A DNA stretch of 64,000 bases from Palsa-504 sp963789225 (GCA_963789225.1 CAWBKD010000046.1:992001-1056000); one strand, 5' to 3'. Positions 23,915 through 33,696 are shown, numbered from the stretch's first letter. Program-made: numbers and translations. The notes: a model not told the origin generated them from the sequence alone.

Positions 23915-24643
23915 ATGCCGTCAGATCCGCCCAGCGCGCTGCTCGACCGGGTGCGCAAGCTGCTGGCGAAGGCCGAGGCCGAGGGGGTTACTCCGCCGGA
24001 GGCCGAGGCGCTCACCGCGAAGGCCGCCGAGCTGATGGCTCGCTACGGCATCGACCGGGCCCGGCTGGCCGCGGCCCGCCCGGACACGGACCGGCCGGAC
24101 AGCCGCGTCATCGACATCGACAACCCATGGGCCCAGGTCCGGGCTCACCTGCTCGCCGGGCTGGCGGGCGCGATGCGGTGCCAGTGCGTCATCCTGCACA
24201 CCAGCCGGCCCGGGGCGCGCATTCACGTGTTCGGCTACGCCTCGGACCTGGAGCGGGCCGACATCCTCTACACCTCGCTGCTGCTCCAGATGGCCCGCGG
24301 CCTGACCGCCGCGGGCGTGCCCGCCGGGGTCCGCAGCCCGCGGGCCTGGCGGCGGAGCTGGCTGCTCGGCTTCGTCAGCGCCGTCATCGTGCGGGTCCGG
24401 TCGGCCGAGGAGCGCGCCGCCACCACCGCAGAGGGGGAAGCTCGCACAGGTCCGAGCACCGCGCTGGTCCTCGCGGACCGGGCGGTCGTCATCCGCAGGC
24501 AGCTAGAACAGGCCTACCCCGTCACGCGGAAGACCAGGATCACCTACAGCGGCCGGGGCTACAGCGCCGGCTTCGCTCAGGGCCAGCGGGCCGACATCGG
24601 GAACGCCCGGCTGGGGCAGGCCAGGGCGCTCACTCGCGCCTGA
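23915..24643 (+). CDS. DUF2786 domain protein
   Basis: 242 aa. The N-terminal DUF2786 domain (residues about 8-50: LLDRVRKLLAKAEAEGVTPP, EALTAKAAELMARYGIDRA) is a short two-helix unit found widely in actinobacteria and some phages; the rest (Arg-rich helices, RSPRAWRRSWLLGFVSAVIV) matches the usual longer actinobacterial form. ATG 23915 follows GGAGG at ideal spacing. It sits alone on the plus strand between rpe and rsmB, whose 3' end it overlaps by 14 bp. Function unknown; no catalytic motif seen. Confidence 0.8.
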   Translation: MPSDPPSALLDRVRKLLAKAEAEGVTPPEAEALTAKAAELMARYGIDRARLAAARPDTDRPDSRVIDIDNPWAQVRAHLLAGLAGAMRCQCVILHTSRPGARIHVFGYASDLERADILYTSLLLQMARGLTAAGVPAGVRSPRAWRRSWLLGFVSAVIVRVRSAEERAATTAEGEARTGPSTALVLADRAVVIRRQLEQAYPVTRKTRITYSGRGYSAGFAQGQRADIGNARLGQARALTRA

Positions 24644-26120
24644 GCAGGGCCAGGAAGATCGCATCGGTCCTGTGCCGATGCGGCCAGAACTGGGCGAACC
24701 GGGCCCACCGGGGATCGGGCCCAAAGTTCGGGGCGACCTGCGAGGTCGCGGGGGCCTGCGGGGTCTTGGGTTCGGGGGCGCGCAGGCCGGGGACCTCGGC
24801 GAGAACGGCGGGGGCGTCAAGGATCATGACGTCACCGCGGCGGTCGGCGACGTCGGTGACGACCTCGCGGGTCTCGGCCACATGCGGGGAGCAGGTCACG
24901 TAGGCCACCACGCCGCCCGGGCGGACTGAATCCAGGGCCGCGTTCAGCAGCCCGCGCTGGAGGCGGGCCAGGTCGGTCACGGCCTCCGGGGTCTTGCGCC
25001 ACCTGGCCTCGGGACGCCTACGCAACGATCCCAGGCCGGAACAGGGAACGTCGGCCAGCACGCGATCGAACGTGCCCGGCGGCCAGGGGACGCGGAGCCC
25101 ATCGGTCACGACCACGGCACTGCCGTCCGCGTGGTCGGGTCGGGCGCGCCGGAGAGCGCGCAGGACCTTCCTGGCGCGGTGGGGGCGCAGGTCGGAGGCG
25201 ACCAGGCGGGCCCCTTGCGCGGCGGCGAGCGCGGCCAGCAGGCGCGCCTTGCCACCCGGACCCGCGCACAGGTCGAGCCAGAGGCGATCCTGACTCGCGG
25301 CGCCGGCCGGCTCGACGCGGGACAACGCGAGCGCCGCCAGCTGGCTGGCCTCGTCCTGGACGGCGGCCTGGCCCGTGGCGACCAGCGGCGCCGGGTCACC
25401 GCCGGTCAAGCGCAGGCCGTACGGTGACCACTGCGTCCGCTCGGCGGCCTCGCCTGGCTCCGGGAGGCCGGACGGGCCTGGCGTCACCGCGAGCACCACA
25501 CCCGGCCGGACGTTGCCGGCCGCGAGGGCATCCTCGAGCTCGGCGTCGGCGGCGTCGCCGAGGGCGTCGCGGAACGCGTCGACGATCCAGCGCGGGTAGC
25601 TGTGCCGGACGGCGAGGTACCCGGATGGGTCCTGAACGCGGTCCGGGGCGACGATCGCCATCCAGGCCTCGAGGTCGCGGGTAGCGACGCGCCGCAGCAC
25701 GGCGTTGACGAAGCCGGAGGGACGCGGCCCGCACACGTCCTTGACCAGGTCAACCGAGGTGGCCACGGCCGCGTGGGGGCCGACCCTGGTGGCCAGGAGC
25801 TGGTGGGCGCCGAGCCGCAGGACGTCCTGGACCGGCGGGTCCAGCTGGTCGCGGTCGCTGCAGGCGGCCAGGATCGCGTCGTAGGTGCCGCGGCCCCGGA
25901 GCGTGCCGTAGGTCAGCTCGGTGGCGAAGGCCGCGTCGCGACCCGTCAGGCCCCGCTCGGCGAGCAGGGCCGGGAGCAGCAGGTTGGCGTAGGAGTCGCG
26001 GTCCGCTACCGCGCGCAGGACGTCGTAGGCGGCACGGCGAGCCGGATCGGTGCGGAACGCGGGTGCGCCTGAGCCACCCGTCCGGCTCGTCCGGGCGCGC
26101 CGCGGCTGTTGCCGGGCCAT
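24630..26120 (-). CDS. rsmB: 16S rRNA (cytosine-967-C5)-methyltransferase
   Basis: SAM-dependent methylation of C967 in 16S rRNA. An N-terminal NusB-like domain (residues about 25-160, DPARRAAYDVLRAVADRDSYANLLLP) is followed by a Rossmann methyltransferase domain: LDLCAGPGGKA (SAM binding), the catalytic ADVPCSGLGSLRRRPEARW Cys region and the second Cys in VAYVTCSPHVAETREVV. ATG 26120 (MARQQPRRAR) starts 1 nt after the fmt stop. 496 aa. In the def-fmt-rsmB block common in bacteria. Confidence 0.94.
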   Translation of the reverse strand: MARQQPRRARTSRTGGSGAPAFRTDPARRAAYDVLRAVADRDSYANLLLPALLAERGLTGRDAAFATELTYGTLRGRGTYDAILAACSDRDQLDPPVQDVLRLGAHQLLATRVGPHAAVATSVDLVKDVCGPRPSGFVNAVLRRVATRDLEAWMAIVAPDRVQDPSGYLAVRHSYPRWIVDAFRDALGDAADAELEDALAAGNVRPGVVLAVTPGPSGLPEPGEAAERTQWSPYGLRLTGGDPAPLVATGQAAVQDEASQLAALALSRVEPAGAASQDRLWLDLCAGPGGKARLLAALAAAQGARLVASDLRPHRARKVLRALRRARPDHADGSAVVVTDGLRVPWPPGTFDRVLADVPCSGLGSLRRRPEARWRKTPEAVTDLARLQRGLLNAALDSVRPGGVVAYVTCSPHVAETREVVTDVADRRGDVMILDAPAVLAEVPGLRAPEPKTPQAPATSQVAPNFGPDPRWARFAQFWPHRHRTDAIFLALLRRE

Positions 26121-26121
26121 G

Positions 26122-27054
26122 TCAGCCGAGCCGGATTGGGCCGTCGGATCGAAGGCCGCGGGCCCAGTCGACGGCGGCCATCTGGCGCTTGCCTTCGGCC
26201 TGTACGTCGCCCAGGCGCACCGGGCGGGAGGCGGTCCCCGCGTACACGGCGTGCCGGTCGGCTCGCAGCTCGCCCGGGGCCAGGGCCGGGCCTGGCGTGG
26301 GGTCGGCGACCGTAACGGGCCCGAGCTTGAGGCGGGCACCCTCGTGATCGGTCCAGGCCCCCGGGTCGGGCGTGCACGCGCGAATCAGCCGGTCGATCGC
26401 GAGGGCGGGTAGCTTCCAGTCGACCCGCGCGTCCGCGACGGTGATCTTCGGCGCGAAGCTGATGCCTTCGCTGGGCTGCGGGATCGCGGTCAGCGTCCCG
26501 GCCTCGATCCCGTCCAGCGTCGCGACGAGCAATTCCGCGCCGGAGTGGGCCAGGCGTTCCAGCAGGTCGCCGCTCGTGTCACGGGGCCGGACCGGCTCGG
26601 TGAGCACGCCGTAGACCGGGCCTGCGTCCAGCTCGGCGACGACCTGGAACGTGCTGGCGCCGGTCACGTCGTCGCCGTGGATGATGGCGTGCTGCACCGG
26701 TGCGGCCCCCCGCCAGGCGGGCAGCACGGAGAAGTGCAGGTTGACCCAGCCGAACGCCGGGATGTCGAGCGCCGACTGCGGGATGAGCGCGCCATAGGCC
26801 ACCATCGGGCAGCAGTCCGGGCCGATCTCGCGCAGCCGCTCCTGGAACGCGGGGTCGCGCGGCCGGGCGGGGGCGAGTATCTCCAGGCCCGCCCCGGCGG
26901 CCCGCCGGGCGACCGGACTCGACTCCACCTTCCGGCCGCGGCCCGCGCGCGCGTCGGGCCGGGTCAGCACGGCGACCACCTCGTGCCGTGAGGTCAGCAG
27001 CGCGTCAAGCGACGGTACCGAGGTCTGCGGGGTACCCGCGAAGACCAAGCGCAT
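26122..27054 (-). CDS. fmt: methionyl-tRNA formyltransferase
   Basis: Formylates initiator Met-tRNA with 10-formyl-THF. MRLVFAGTPQTSVPSLDAL start; active-site region NLHFSVLPAWRGAAPVQHAIIHGD (catalytic Asn and His) and folate-domain ending; C-terminal OB-like domain from about residue 205. 310 aa, normal. Follows def by 31 bp and precedes rsmB by 1 nt. Confidence 0.96.
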   Translation of the reverse strand: MRLVFAGTPQTSVPSLDALLTSRHEVVAVLTRPDARAGRGRKVESSPVARRAAGAGLEILAPARPRDPAFQERLREIGPDCCPMVAYGALIPQSALDIPAFGWVNLHFSVLPAWRGAAPVQHAIIHGDDVTGASTFQVVAELDAGPVYGVLTEPVRPRDTSGDLLERLAHSGAELLVATLDGIEAGTLTAIPQPSEGISFAPKITVADARVDWKLPALAIDRLIRACTPDPGAWTDHEGARLKLGPVTVADPTPGPALAPGELRADRHAVYAGTASRPVRLGDVQAEGKRQMAAVDWARGLRSDGPIRLG

Positions 27055-27085
27055 CGCTCGTCACGGCTCCGGGAGCGCGAGCATG

Positions 27086-27634
27086 TCAGAAGGCCCGGCC
27101 CAGCGTCTCGTGCGGGGACACCTTGACTCTGGGGGCGGGGTCGCCGAACCACTCCGCCTCGCGGATGGCCTTCATCGCCAGCTTGCGCTGGGCCTGGTCC
27201 ATCCGGTCGATGAACAAGATGCCGTCCAGGTGGTCGGTCTCGTGCTGGATGCATCGGGCCAGCAGCTCGGTGCCCTCGATCGTGACCGGGTCCCCGTACA
27301 TGTTGAAGCCCTTGGCGATGACCTGGTACGCACGCTTGACGGGGTACGTAAGCCCGGGGAAGGACAGGCAGCCCTCCTCGCCGTCGTCCTCGTCCTTAGA
27401 CAGGTCGAGTGAGGGGTTGATCAGGTGCCCCGCCTCGTCGTCGTCCACGTGGTAGGTGAACACCCGCAGGCCGACCCCGATCTGCGGCGCGGCCAGGCCG
27501 AGGCCGGGGGCGTCGAGCATGGTGTCGGTGAGGTCCTTGACGAGCCTGCGGAGCTCGGCGTCGAAGTCGCGGACCGGCTCGGCCGGGGTGCGCAGCACCG
27601 GGTCACCGAACAGACGGATCGGCTTGACGCTCAC
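27086..27634 (-). CDS. def: peptide deformylase
   Basis: Metalloenzyme removing N-formyl from nascent proteins. All three motifs are present: GLGLAAPQIG, EGCLSFPG (metal Cys) and IQHETDHLDG (two metal His and catalytic Glu). GTG 27634 with GGAGGG 5 nt upstream gives 182 aa. Transcribed with fmt and rsmB, whose products act at the two ends of formyl-methionine use. Confidence 0.96.
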   Translation of the reverse strand: MSVKPIRLFGDPVLRTPAEPVRDFDAELRRLVKDLTDTMLDAPGLGLAAPQIGVGLRVFTYHVDDDEAGHLINPSLDLSKDEDDGEEGCLSFPGLTYPVKRAYQVIAKGFNMYGDPVTIEGTELLARCIQHETDHLDGILFIDRMDQAQRKLAMKAIREAEWFGDPAPRVKVSPHETLGRAF

Positions 27635-27699
27635 GAAACCCTCCTGGACACCTAACTGCGAGCAGCCGGTCACGTGCCGCCGCACCCTCAGTCTATCCG

Positions 27700-29817
27700 T
27701 CACGCCACCTCGGCCGGGTCGAGCTGGACTCGGACCGTGCCGCCGTCCTTCCGGGCGCTGCGCTGCGCCTGCACGGCGTGCAGCGCACGCGCCAGGTCGA
27801 GGCCGGCAGACCGCGGCACCCTGATCAGCGCTCGCTCCTGCGGCTCGGCATCGAGGCTTGAATCCGCCCCTGCGCGGCCGGGGGCTATGGTCTCCGCGGG
27901 CACGGGTCCGAGCACCTCCGCCTGTCCGGGGAGCCCGGCTGAGGCGACGAAGTCGGCCACGGCGGAGGCAGGCCCGGTGACGGCGGCCATCCGCACCGCG
28001 GGCGGGAAACCGAGCTGGGCTCGTTCGGCCAGCTCGCGTTCGGAGAAGGTGACAGGGTCCCAGCGGATGAGGGCCTGGACCGCAGGCAGGGCCGCGTCGG
28101 CCAGGACGACTACCGGTGCGCCGGGCCTGGCGAGCGCGGCGGCGTTCAGCCACCTGCGCAGCGTCTCCTCGGCGGCACGCAGGCTGGGCCGGCCGAGCAG
28201 GGCCCAGCCGTCCAGGAGCAGGGCGGCGGCGTAGCCTCCTGCGGCCACGGGCTCGGCGCCAGGAGTGGCGATGACCAGGGCGGGCTCGTCGGATACCGCG
28301 GCCAGCACGTGCTCACCGCCCGAGGTGCGGACGGGTACCCCCGGGAAGGCGCGGCCGAGTTCTTCCGCGGTCCGCGCCGCGCCGGTGACGATCGCGCGCA
28401 GGCGATCCGACCCGCACCGCGGGCACGCCCAGTCGGTGGCCAGGGCGCCGCACCACCGGCAGCCCGGGATCTCGTTCGAGCCGCCGATCTGCAGCGGCCC
28501 GCCGCACACGGCGCACCTGGCCTGCGCGCGGCACCGGGCGCAGGCGATCGCGGCCAGGTAGCCGCGCCTCGGGACCTGCACGAGCACCGGCCCGCCCGCC
28601 AGGGCGCCTGCCGGAGCCCTGCGGGTGTCGGGTGTGGGGGGGTGGCGGGCATCGCCCGATACGGCGCTACGGGCGCTGCGCAGTGCGAGGCTCGGCAGGC
28701 GCGCGGTCATGGCCGCCGCGTCCCGGGCCAGCTCGGCCTCGTCGGGTGCGGCCCGGACCTGCGGCATCGCCTGCCTGAGGGCGTCCGCGCGGCCGGTCAG
28801 CGGCCGCGCCCACCCGGCCGCGACCAGCTGGGTCAGCTCCGCGGTGCGCGCGAAGCCGCCGATCAGGGCGGCCGCCCCCGACCGGTGCGCGCGCAGCGCG
28901 AGAACCTCACGGGCGTGCGGGTACGGGGCGCGGGGTTCGGCGTGCAGGTCGTCGCCGTCGTCCCAGAGGACCACCAGGCCGAGGTGGCAGACCGGGGCGA
29001 ACATCGCGCCCCTGGTGCCCGCCACCACCCGGACGAGCCCGCGGCGCACGGCCAGCCAGCGGCGATAGCGCTCGGCCGGGCCGAGATCGGCGGTCAGGCA
29101 GACGTGGCCGCCGTGGCTGACGCCCTGGAGAGCCTCGTCGACGCGCGCCAGGTCCCTGGCGTCGGGTACGACGATGACGGTGCCGCGGCCCGCGGCCGCG
29201 GTGGTCGCGGCGGCGATGGCGATCTCGGTCGGCCAGTCGGGGCCGGGGAGGGCCGACCAGGCGGCCCTGACCGGACGGCGTTCGGCCAGCGCGGCCAGGA
29301 ACGCCTGCCCGGCCGGGTAGCGGGTCCACGAGCCGGGCTCCGGGCGCTCTGGCTGGTCCAGGTGACCGGAATGCGCTGGGCGCGCTGAGCTGTCCGGCGG
29401 GCCGGAAGGCTCCGGACCGGGCGGGGGCGCCTGCGCCGCCTCGCGCTCGGCGGTCGCGTGACGGGGCGGGATGGCCAGCCGCAGGACGTCCGCCAGCGTG
29501 CCCGCGTACCGGTCGGCCACGGCCCGGGCCAGGCCGAAGATCTCGGGAGTGAGCACGGGCTCGGGCGAGGTCACCCGCTCCAGCCGGGCTAGCCTGCCCT
29601 GGTGCTCGCTCGAGTCGGCCCGGTCCAGCAGGTAGCCGTCGACGAGCTGCCCGGCGAACCTGACCCGGACCCGGCAGCCCGGCACCGCTGCCTCGTCCAT
29701 GCTGGCCGGGACCAGGTAGTCGAAGGGGCGGTCGAGGTGCGCGAGGGAGATGTCCACCGCCACCCGGGCGACCGGCAGGCGCGCGCTGAGCGACTGGTCC
29801 TTGGGCCCCTTAGCCAC
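27700..29817 (-). CDS. priA: PriA-like primosomal protein without a P-loop
   Basis: Actinobacterial 'probable primosomal protein N-prime', 705 aa. An N-terminal 3'-DNA-binding domain (VAVDISLAHLDRPFDYLVP) and a Cys-rich zinc-binding cluster (CARCRAQARCAVCGG, CRWCGA, CPRCGS, residues about 415-470) are clear. The helicase core is degenerate: no GxGKT P-loop where expected (WPTEIAIAAATTAAAGRGTV) and WDDGDD in place of DEEH. That loss is typical of actinobacterial PriA, so it probably keeps fork binding and primosome loading without unwinding. It lies between metK and def. Confidence 0.9.
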   Translation of the reverse strand: MAKGPKDQSLSARLPVARVAVDISLAHLDRPFDYLVPASMDEAAVPGCRVRVRFAGQLVDGYLLDRADSSEHQGRLARLERVTSPEPVLTPEIFGLARAVADRYAGTLADVLRLAIPPRHATAEREAAQAPPPGPEPSGPPDSSARPAHSGHLDQPERPEPGSWTRYPAGQAFLAALAERRPVRAAWSALPGPDWPTEIAIAAATTAAAGRGTVIVVPDARDLARVDEALQGVSHGGHVCLTADLGPAERYRRWLAVRRGLVRVVAGTRGAMFAPVCHLGLVVLWDDGDDLHAEPRAPYPHAREVLALRAHRSGAAALIGGFARTAELTQLVAAGWARPLTGRADALRQAMPQVRAAPDEAELARDAAAMTARLPSLALRSARSAVSGDARHPPTPDTRRAPAGALAGGPVLVQVPRRGYLAAIACARCRAQARCAVCGGPLQIGGSNEIPGCRWCGALATDWACPRCGSDRLRAIVTGAARTAEELGRAFPGVPVRTSGGEHVLAAVSDEPALVIATPGAEPVAAGGYAAALLLDGWALLGRPSLRAAEETLRRWLNAAALARPGAPVVVLADAALPAVQALIRWDPVTFSERELAERAQLGFPPAVRMAAVTGPASAVADFVASAGLPGQAEVLGPVPAETIAPGRAGADSSLDAEPQERALIRVPRSAGLDLARALHAVQAQRSARKDGGTVRVQLDPAEVA

Positions 29818-29928
29818 GCTTCCGTCCTACCAGAACCTGGCCGTCGTCCGACCGGGACATGGATGGGGGACGGGGAGGGGAACCACCGCTCGTTCGGGAT
29901 AAAGATTGGAAAAAGTTGCCGGGGGGTG

Positions 29929-31122
29929 TCACAGGCCCGCGGCGGCTCGGAGCTGGTCGGCGCGGTCGGTGCGCTCCCAGGAGAAGTCGGGCTCGCTGCG
30001 GCCGAAGTGCCCGTACGCCGCGGTCTGCGCGTAGATCGGGCGGAGCAGGTCGAGCGCGGCGATGATGGCGCGCGGCCTGAGGTCGAAGACCTGCAGGACC
30101 GCGTCCTGGATGCGCTCCACGGGCACCTTCTCGGTGCCGAAGCACTCCACGAAGAGCCCGACCGGCATCGCCTTGCCGATGGCGTAGGCGACCTGGGCCT
30201 CGCACCGGTCCGCCAGCCCGGCCGCGACCACGTTCTTGGCGACCCAGCGCATCGCGTAGGCGGCGCTCCGGTCGACCTTCGACGGGTCCTTGCCAGAGAA
30301 CGCCCCTCCCCCGTGCCTGGCCATGCCGCCGTAGGTGTCGATGATGATCTTCCGCCCGGTCAGCCCGGCGTCGCCCATCGGGCCGCCGATCTCGAACCGG
30401 CCGGTCGGGTTGACCAGCAGGCGGTAGCCGCTGGTCTCGAGGCCAGCGTCGGCCAGGACGGGCTCGACGACGTAGTCCTTGATGTCGGGGGCCAGCAGCT
30501 CCTTGAGGTTGATGTCCGGCGCGTGCTGCGTCGAGACCACCACCGTGTCCAGCCGGACTGGCGTGTCGCCTGCGTACTCGATGGTCACCTGGGTCTTGCC
30601 GTCCGGGCGCAGGTAGGGGACCGTGCCCGCGCGGCGGACTTCGGCCAGCTGCCTGGCCAGCCGGTGCGCGAGCATGATCGGCAGCGGCATGAGCTCTTGT
30701 GTGTCACGGCACGCGTAGCCGAACATCAGCCCTTGGTCGCCCGCGCCCTGCCGGTCGAACTCGTCGGTACCCTCGCCCTCGCGGTACTCGAACGCGTCGT
30801 TGACGCCCTGGGCGATGTCCGGGGACTGGGAGCCGATCGAGACCGAGACGCCGCAGGACGCCCCGTCGTAGCCCTTGGCCGAGGAGTCGTAGCCGATCTC
30901 CAGGATCTTGTCCCTGATGATGCCGGGAATGTCGACATAGGTCTGGGTGGTGACCTCGCCCGCGACATGCACCTGGCCGGTCGTGATCAGCGTTTCCACC
31001 GCGACCCGGCTGCCTGGGTCGTCCTTGATCATCGCGTCAAGGATGACGTCACTGATCTGGTCGGCCATCTTGTCGGGATGGCCCTCCGTGACCGACTCGG
31101 AAGTGAACAGGCGACGCGCCAC
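29929..31122 (-). CDS. metK: S-adenosylmethionine synthetase
   Basis: Makes SAM from ATP and Met (homotetramer, Mg and K dependent). MARRLFTSESVTEGHPDKMA start, GAGDQGLMFGYAC, and GGGAFSGKDPSKVDRSAAYA (P-loop-like) are all conserved. 397 aa, normal. The upstream 84 bp to coaBC and downstream 111 bp to priA contain no riboswitch I recognise. Confidence 0.97.
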   Translation of the reverse strand: MARRLFTSESVTEGHPDKMADQISDVILDAMIKDDPGSRVAVETLITTGQVHVAGEVTTQTYVDIPGIIRDKILEIGYDSSAKGYDGASCGVSVSIGSQSPDIAQGVNDAFEYREGEGTDEFDRQGAGDQGLMFGYACRDTQELMPLPIMLAHRLARQLAEVRRAGTVPYLRPDGKTQVTIEYAGDTPVRLDTVVVSTQHAPDINLKELLAPDIKDYVVEPVLADAGLETSGYRLLVNPTGRFEIGGPMGDAGLTGRKIIIDTYGGMARHGGGAFSGKDPSKVDRSAAYAMRWVAKNVVAAGLADRCEAQVAYAIGKAMPVGLFVECFGTEKVPVERIQDAVLQVFDLRPRAIIAALDLLRPIYAQTAAYGHFGRSEPDFSWERTDRADQLRAAAGL

Positions 31123-31206
31123 GTCGTTTCTCCTCGTAATTGGGGCTTCCGTGAGTTTACCGGGTAGCGGTTACGCCCGGTGGCCGGGTGAGCTTGCGCG
31201 TTTGCG

Positions 31207-32442
31207 CTACCTGAGACGCTGGGCGACCAGGTCCCAGACGACCTTGGCGAGCGCTTCCTTGGGCCCGCGCGGGATCTTGGTGACCGTCCCGTCCGCGCCG
31301 AAGACCACCGCTTCGTTGTCGGGGGTCCCGAAGCCCAGCCCGGGCCCGACCGGGTTGACGACGAGCAGGTCACACCCCTTCCTGGCCAGCTTGGCCTGGG
31401 CGGCCTCCGCCGAGGTGTCCGTCTCGGCGGCGAACCCCACCAGGACCTGATGGCTTGGCCCGGTCTGAGCGGTCTGGGCCCTGGTTTCGGCGCGGAGGGT
31501 TTCGGCGCGGAGGGCGGCCAGTCCGGCCAGGATGTCCGGGTTCTCGGTCAGCCGCAGCGGCTCGGGCGACCGGCCGTCCTTCTTGATCTTCGCGTCGCTG
31601 CGCGCCTCGGGGCGGTAATCCGCCACCGCGGCCGCCATGACGATCGCGTCGGCCCGGGGCGCCGCGGCGTTCACGGCGTCCTGCATCTCGCGCGCGGAGA
31701 CGACCCGGGTGACCTTGACCCCCGCCGGGTCGGGCAGGGTGACGTTGGCGGCGACGACGGTGACGTCGGCGCCGCGGGCGACGGCCGTTCGGGCGAGGGC
31801 GTATCCCTGGGTGCCCGTCGACCAGTTGCCGATGAACCGGACCGGGTCGATCTCTTCCCTGGTGCCGCCCGCCGAGACGACCACGCGGCGCCCCTTCAGA
31901 TCTTGCGGGGCGCCCGCCAGCAGGTGGACGGCGACGGCGAAGATCTCCTCGGGTTCGGGCAGCCGCCCGGGGCCGCTGTCCGCGCCGGTAAGCCGGCCGA
32001 CGGCGGGGTCGAGCACGATCGCCCCGCGGCTGCGCAGCAGCGCCACGTTCGCCTGGGTCGCGGGGTGCTCCCACATCTCGGTGTGCATGGCCGGCGCGTA
32101 CAGGACCGGGCACCTGGCGGTCAGCAGCGTGGCGGTCAGCAGGTCCCCGGCCATCCCGGCCGCGGCGCGGGCCATCAGGTCGGCGGTCGCGGGGGCAACC
32201 AGGACGAGGTCGGCGGACTGGCCCAGGCGGACGTGCGGCACCTCGGCGACGTCCGCCCAGGCATCGGTCGCGACCGGCTCACCGGACAGGGCGGACCACG
32301 TCGCCTCGCCGACGAAGCGGAGCGCGTCGGGGGTCGGGATGACCCGGACGCGGTGACCGGATTCGGTGAGCAGCCTCAGGAGCTCGCAGCACTTGTACGC
32401 CGCGATGCCTGCGCCGACGCCGAGGACGACGCGGGCCGACAT
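31207..32442 (-). CDS. coaBC: CoaBC: phosphopantothenoylcysteine synthetase/decarboxylase
   Basis: Two consecutive steps of coenzyme A synthesis. N-terminal flavoprotein decarboxylase domain (CoaC, residues about 1-180: VVLGVGAGIAAYKCCELLR, the His in VPHVRLGQSADL, and PAMHTEMW in place of the more common PAMN) and C-terminal CTP-dependent CoaB domain (about 185-411: SAGGTREEIDPVRFIGN, AAVADYRPE, DAKIKKDG). 411 aa. A small in-frame repeat encodes RAETLRAET in CoaB (15-bp units near 31487-31516). Confidence 0.95.
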   Translation of the reverse strand: MSARVVLGVGAGIAAYKCCELLRLLTESGHRVRVIPTPDALRFVGEATWSALSGEPVATDAWADVAEVPHVRLGQSADLVLVAPATADLMARAAAGMAGDLLTATLLTARCPVLYAPAMHTEMWEHPATQANVALLRSRGAIVLDPAVGRLTGADSGPGRLPEPEEIFAVAVHLLAGAPQDLKGRRVVVSAGGTREEIDPVRFIGNWSTGTQGYALARTAVARGADVTVVAANVTLPDPAGVKVTRVVSAREMQDAVNAAAPRADAIVMAAAVADYRPEARSDAKIKKDGRSPEPLRLTENPDILAGLAALRAETLRAETRAQTAQTGPSHQVLVGFAAETDTSAEAAQAKLARKGCDLLVVNPVGPGLGFGTPDNEAVVFGADGTVTKIPRGPKEALAKVVWDLVAQRLR

Positions 32443-32487
32443 GCCTGGGCCTGGCCTTCCGGGTTCCGGGCTATCCGGGGTTTCCGG

Positions 32488-32748
32488 TCAGGCTTCCGGC
32501 GTCTCGACGGTGAGCAGGTGTTCCTTGATCTCGCGCAGCGAGATGGACAACGGCTTCTCCTGGCTGCGGGTCTCGACCAGCGGGCCGACGTACTCCAGCA
32601 GCCCCTCGCCTAGCTGCGAGTAGTAGGCGTTGATCTGCCGTGCGCGCTTCGCGGCCATGATTACCAGCCGGTACTTGCTGTCCACGACGTCGAGAAGCTC
32701 GTCGATCGGCGGGTTGATGATCCCGTCTGGGGCCTGACTCCCTGCCAC
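32488..32748 (-). CDS. rpoZ: RNA polymerase omega subunit
   Basis: Small RNA polymerase assembly subunit. Core INPPIDELLDVVDSKYRLVI followed by AAKRARQINAYYSQL matches actinobacterial omega. GTG 32748 preceded by GGAAGG gives 86 aa, the expected size; the longer frame upstream runs antisense-like through gmk. 17 bp after gmk. Confidence 0.94.
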   Translation of the reverse strand: MAGSQAPDGIINPPIDELLDVVDSKYRLVIMAAKRARQINAYYSQLGEGLLEYVGPLVETRSQEKPLSISLREIKEHLLTVETPEA

Positions 32749-32765
32749 GTTCTGCCTTCCGTAGG

Positions 32766-33314
32766 TCACTGCTCCATCAAGGCTACCAGCTGGCGGCATA
32801 CGTCCTGGACGGATGTGTTGACCAGCGTGATGTCGAACTCGTCGGCGGCCGCGAGTTCCTCCTTGGCCGCCGCGAGCCTGCGCTCGAGCACATCGGGCGG
32901 CTCCGTGCCGCGGCCGGTGAGCCTGCGCACGAGCTCGTCCCAGGACGGCGGGGCCAGGAACACCAGGCAGGCCTCCGGTGCCGCCTGCCTGACCTGCCGC
33001 GCGCCTGCCACGTCGATCTCGAGCAGGCAGGAGACCCCGGCCTCGAGTTTCGCTATGAGCGGCGCACGCGGCGTGCCGTACCGGTAGCCGGAGAACAGCG
33101 CCCATTCAAGGAGCGCCCCGTCGGCCACCAGCCGGTCGAACTCGGCGTCGTCGACGAAGTGATAGTGGCGCCCGTCCACTTCCCCGGGACGGGGCCGCCG
33201 CGTCGTGACCGACACGGATATCCAGATCTGGGGGCTCGTCCTGGCGAGTTCGGCGATGACCGTGCTCTTCCCGACCCCGGAGGGCCCGGAGAGCACGGTC
33301 AGCCGCGAATGCAC
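32766..33314 (-). CDS. gmk: guanylate kinase
   Basis: ATP-dependent GMP to GDP. P-loop SGPSGVGKST near the N-terminus, SVSVTTRRPRPGEVDGRHYHF (GMP-binding), and LLEIDVAGARQVR. The start is uncertain: GTG 33314 (HSRLTVLSGPSG follows) gives 182 aa, close to the family, but has no good Shine-Dalgarno; alternatives further upstream would overlap mihF. 61 bp separate it from the mihF stop. Confidence 0.92.
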   Translation of the reverse strand: MHSRLTVLSGPSGVGKSTVIAELARTSPQIWISVSVTTRRPRPGEVDGRHYHFVDDAEFDRLVADGALLEWALFSGYRYGTPRAPLIAKLEAGVSCLLEIDVAGARQVRQAAPEACLVFLAPPSWDELVRRLTGRGTEPPDVLERRLAAAKEELAAADEFDITLVNTSVQDVCRQLVALMEQ

Positions 33315-33375
33315 CGTGGTCGCGACCGCGGTACCGCCAGGGCTCGCAGGGGCTTGCTCCCGCCTGCTATGCGGT

Positions 33376-33696
33376 TCAGATATCGGAGCCGAACTCTGCC
33401 TCAAGCGACGCCCGCTGGTTGGTACCCAACCCGCGGACGCGGCGCGATTCCGCGATGCCAAGCCTTTCCATGATCTGCTTGGCCCTGACCTTGCCCACGC
33501 CGGGCAGGGATTCAAGCAGAGCCGAGACCTTCATCTTGCCAATGACGTCATCGTGCGCGCCTTCCTTGATGACATCGGACAAGGTCGTGGCCCCGCGCTT
33601 GAGGCGGTTCTTCACCTCGGCGCGTTCTTTGCGTGCACGGGCTGCCTTCTCCAGGGCTGCCGCACGCTCTGCAGGAGTGAGGGGAGGAAGAGCCAC
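33376..33696 (-). CDS. mihF: actinobacterial integration host factor mIHF
   Basis: Nucleoid-associated protein that bends DNA and affects supercoiling, sporulation and secondary metabolism in Streptomyces. Central helix-two-turn-helix LLESLPGVGKVRAKQIMERLGI and the ending RRVRGLGTNQRASLEAEF match mIHF. GTG 33696 with GAGGTG 8 nt upstream; 106 aa. First gene of the mihF-gmk-rpoZ-coaBC-metK run. Confidence 0.95.
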   Translation of the reverse strand: MALPPLTPAERAAALEKAARARKERAEVKNRLKRGATTLSDVIKEGAHDDVIGKMKVSALLESLPGVGKVRAKQIMERLGIAESRRVRGLGTNQRASLEAEFGSDI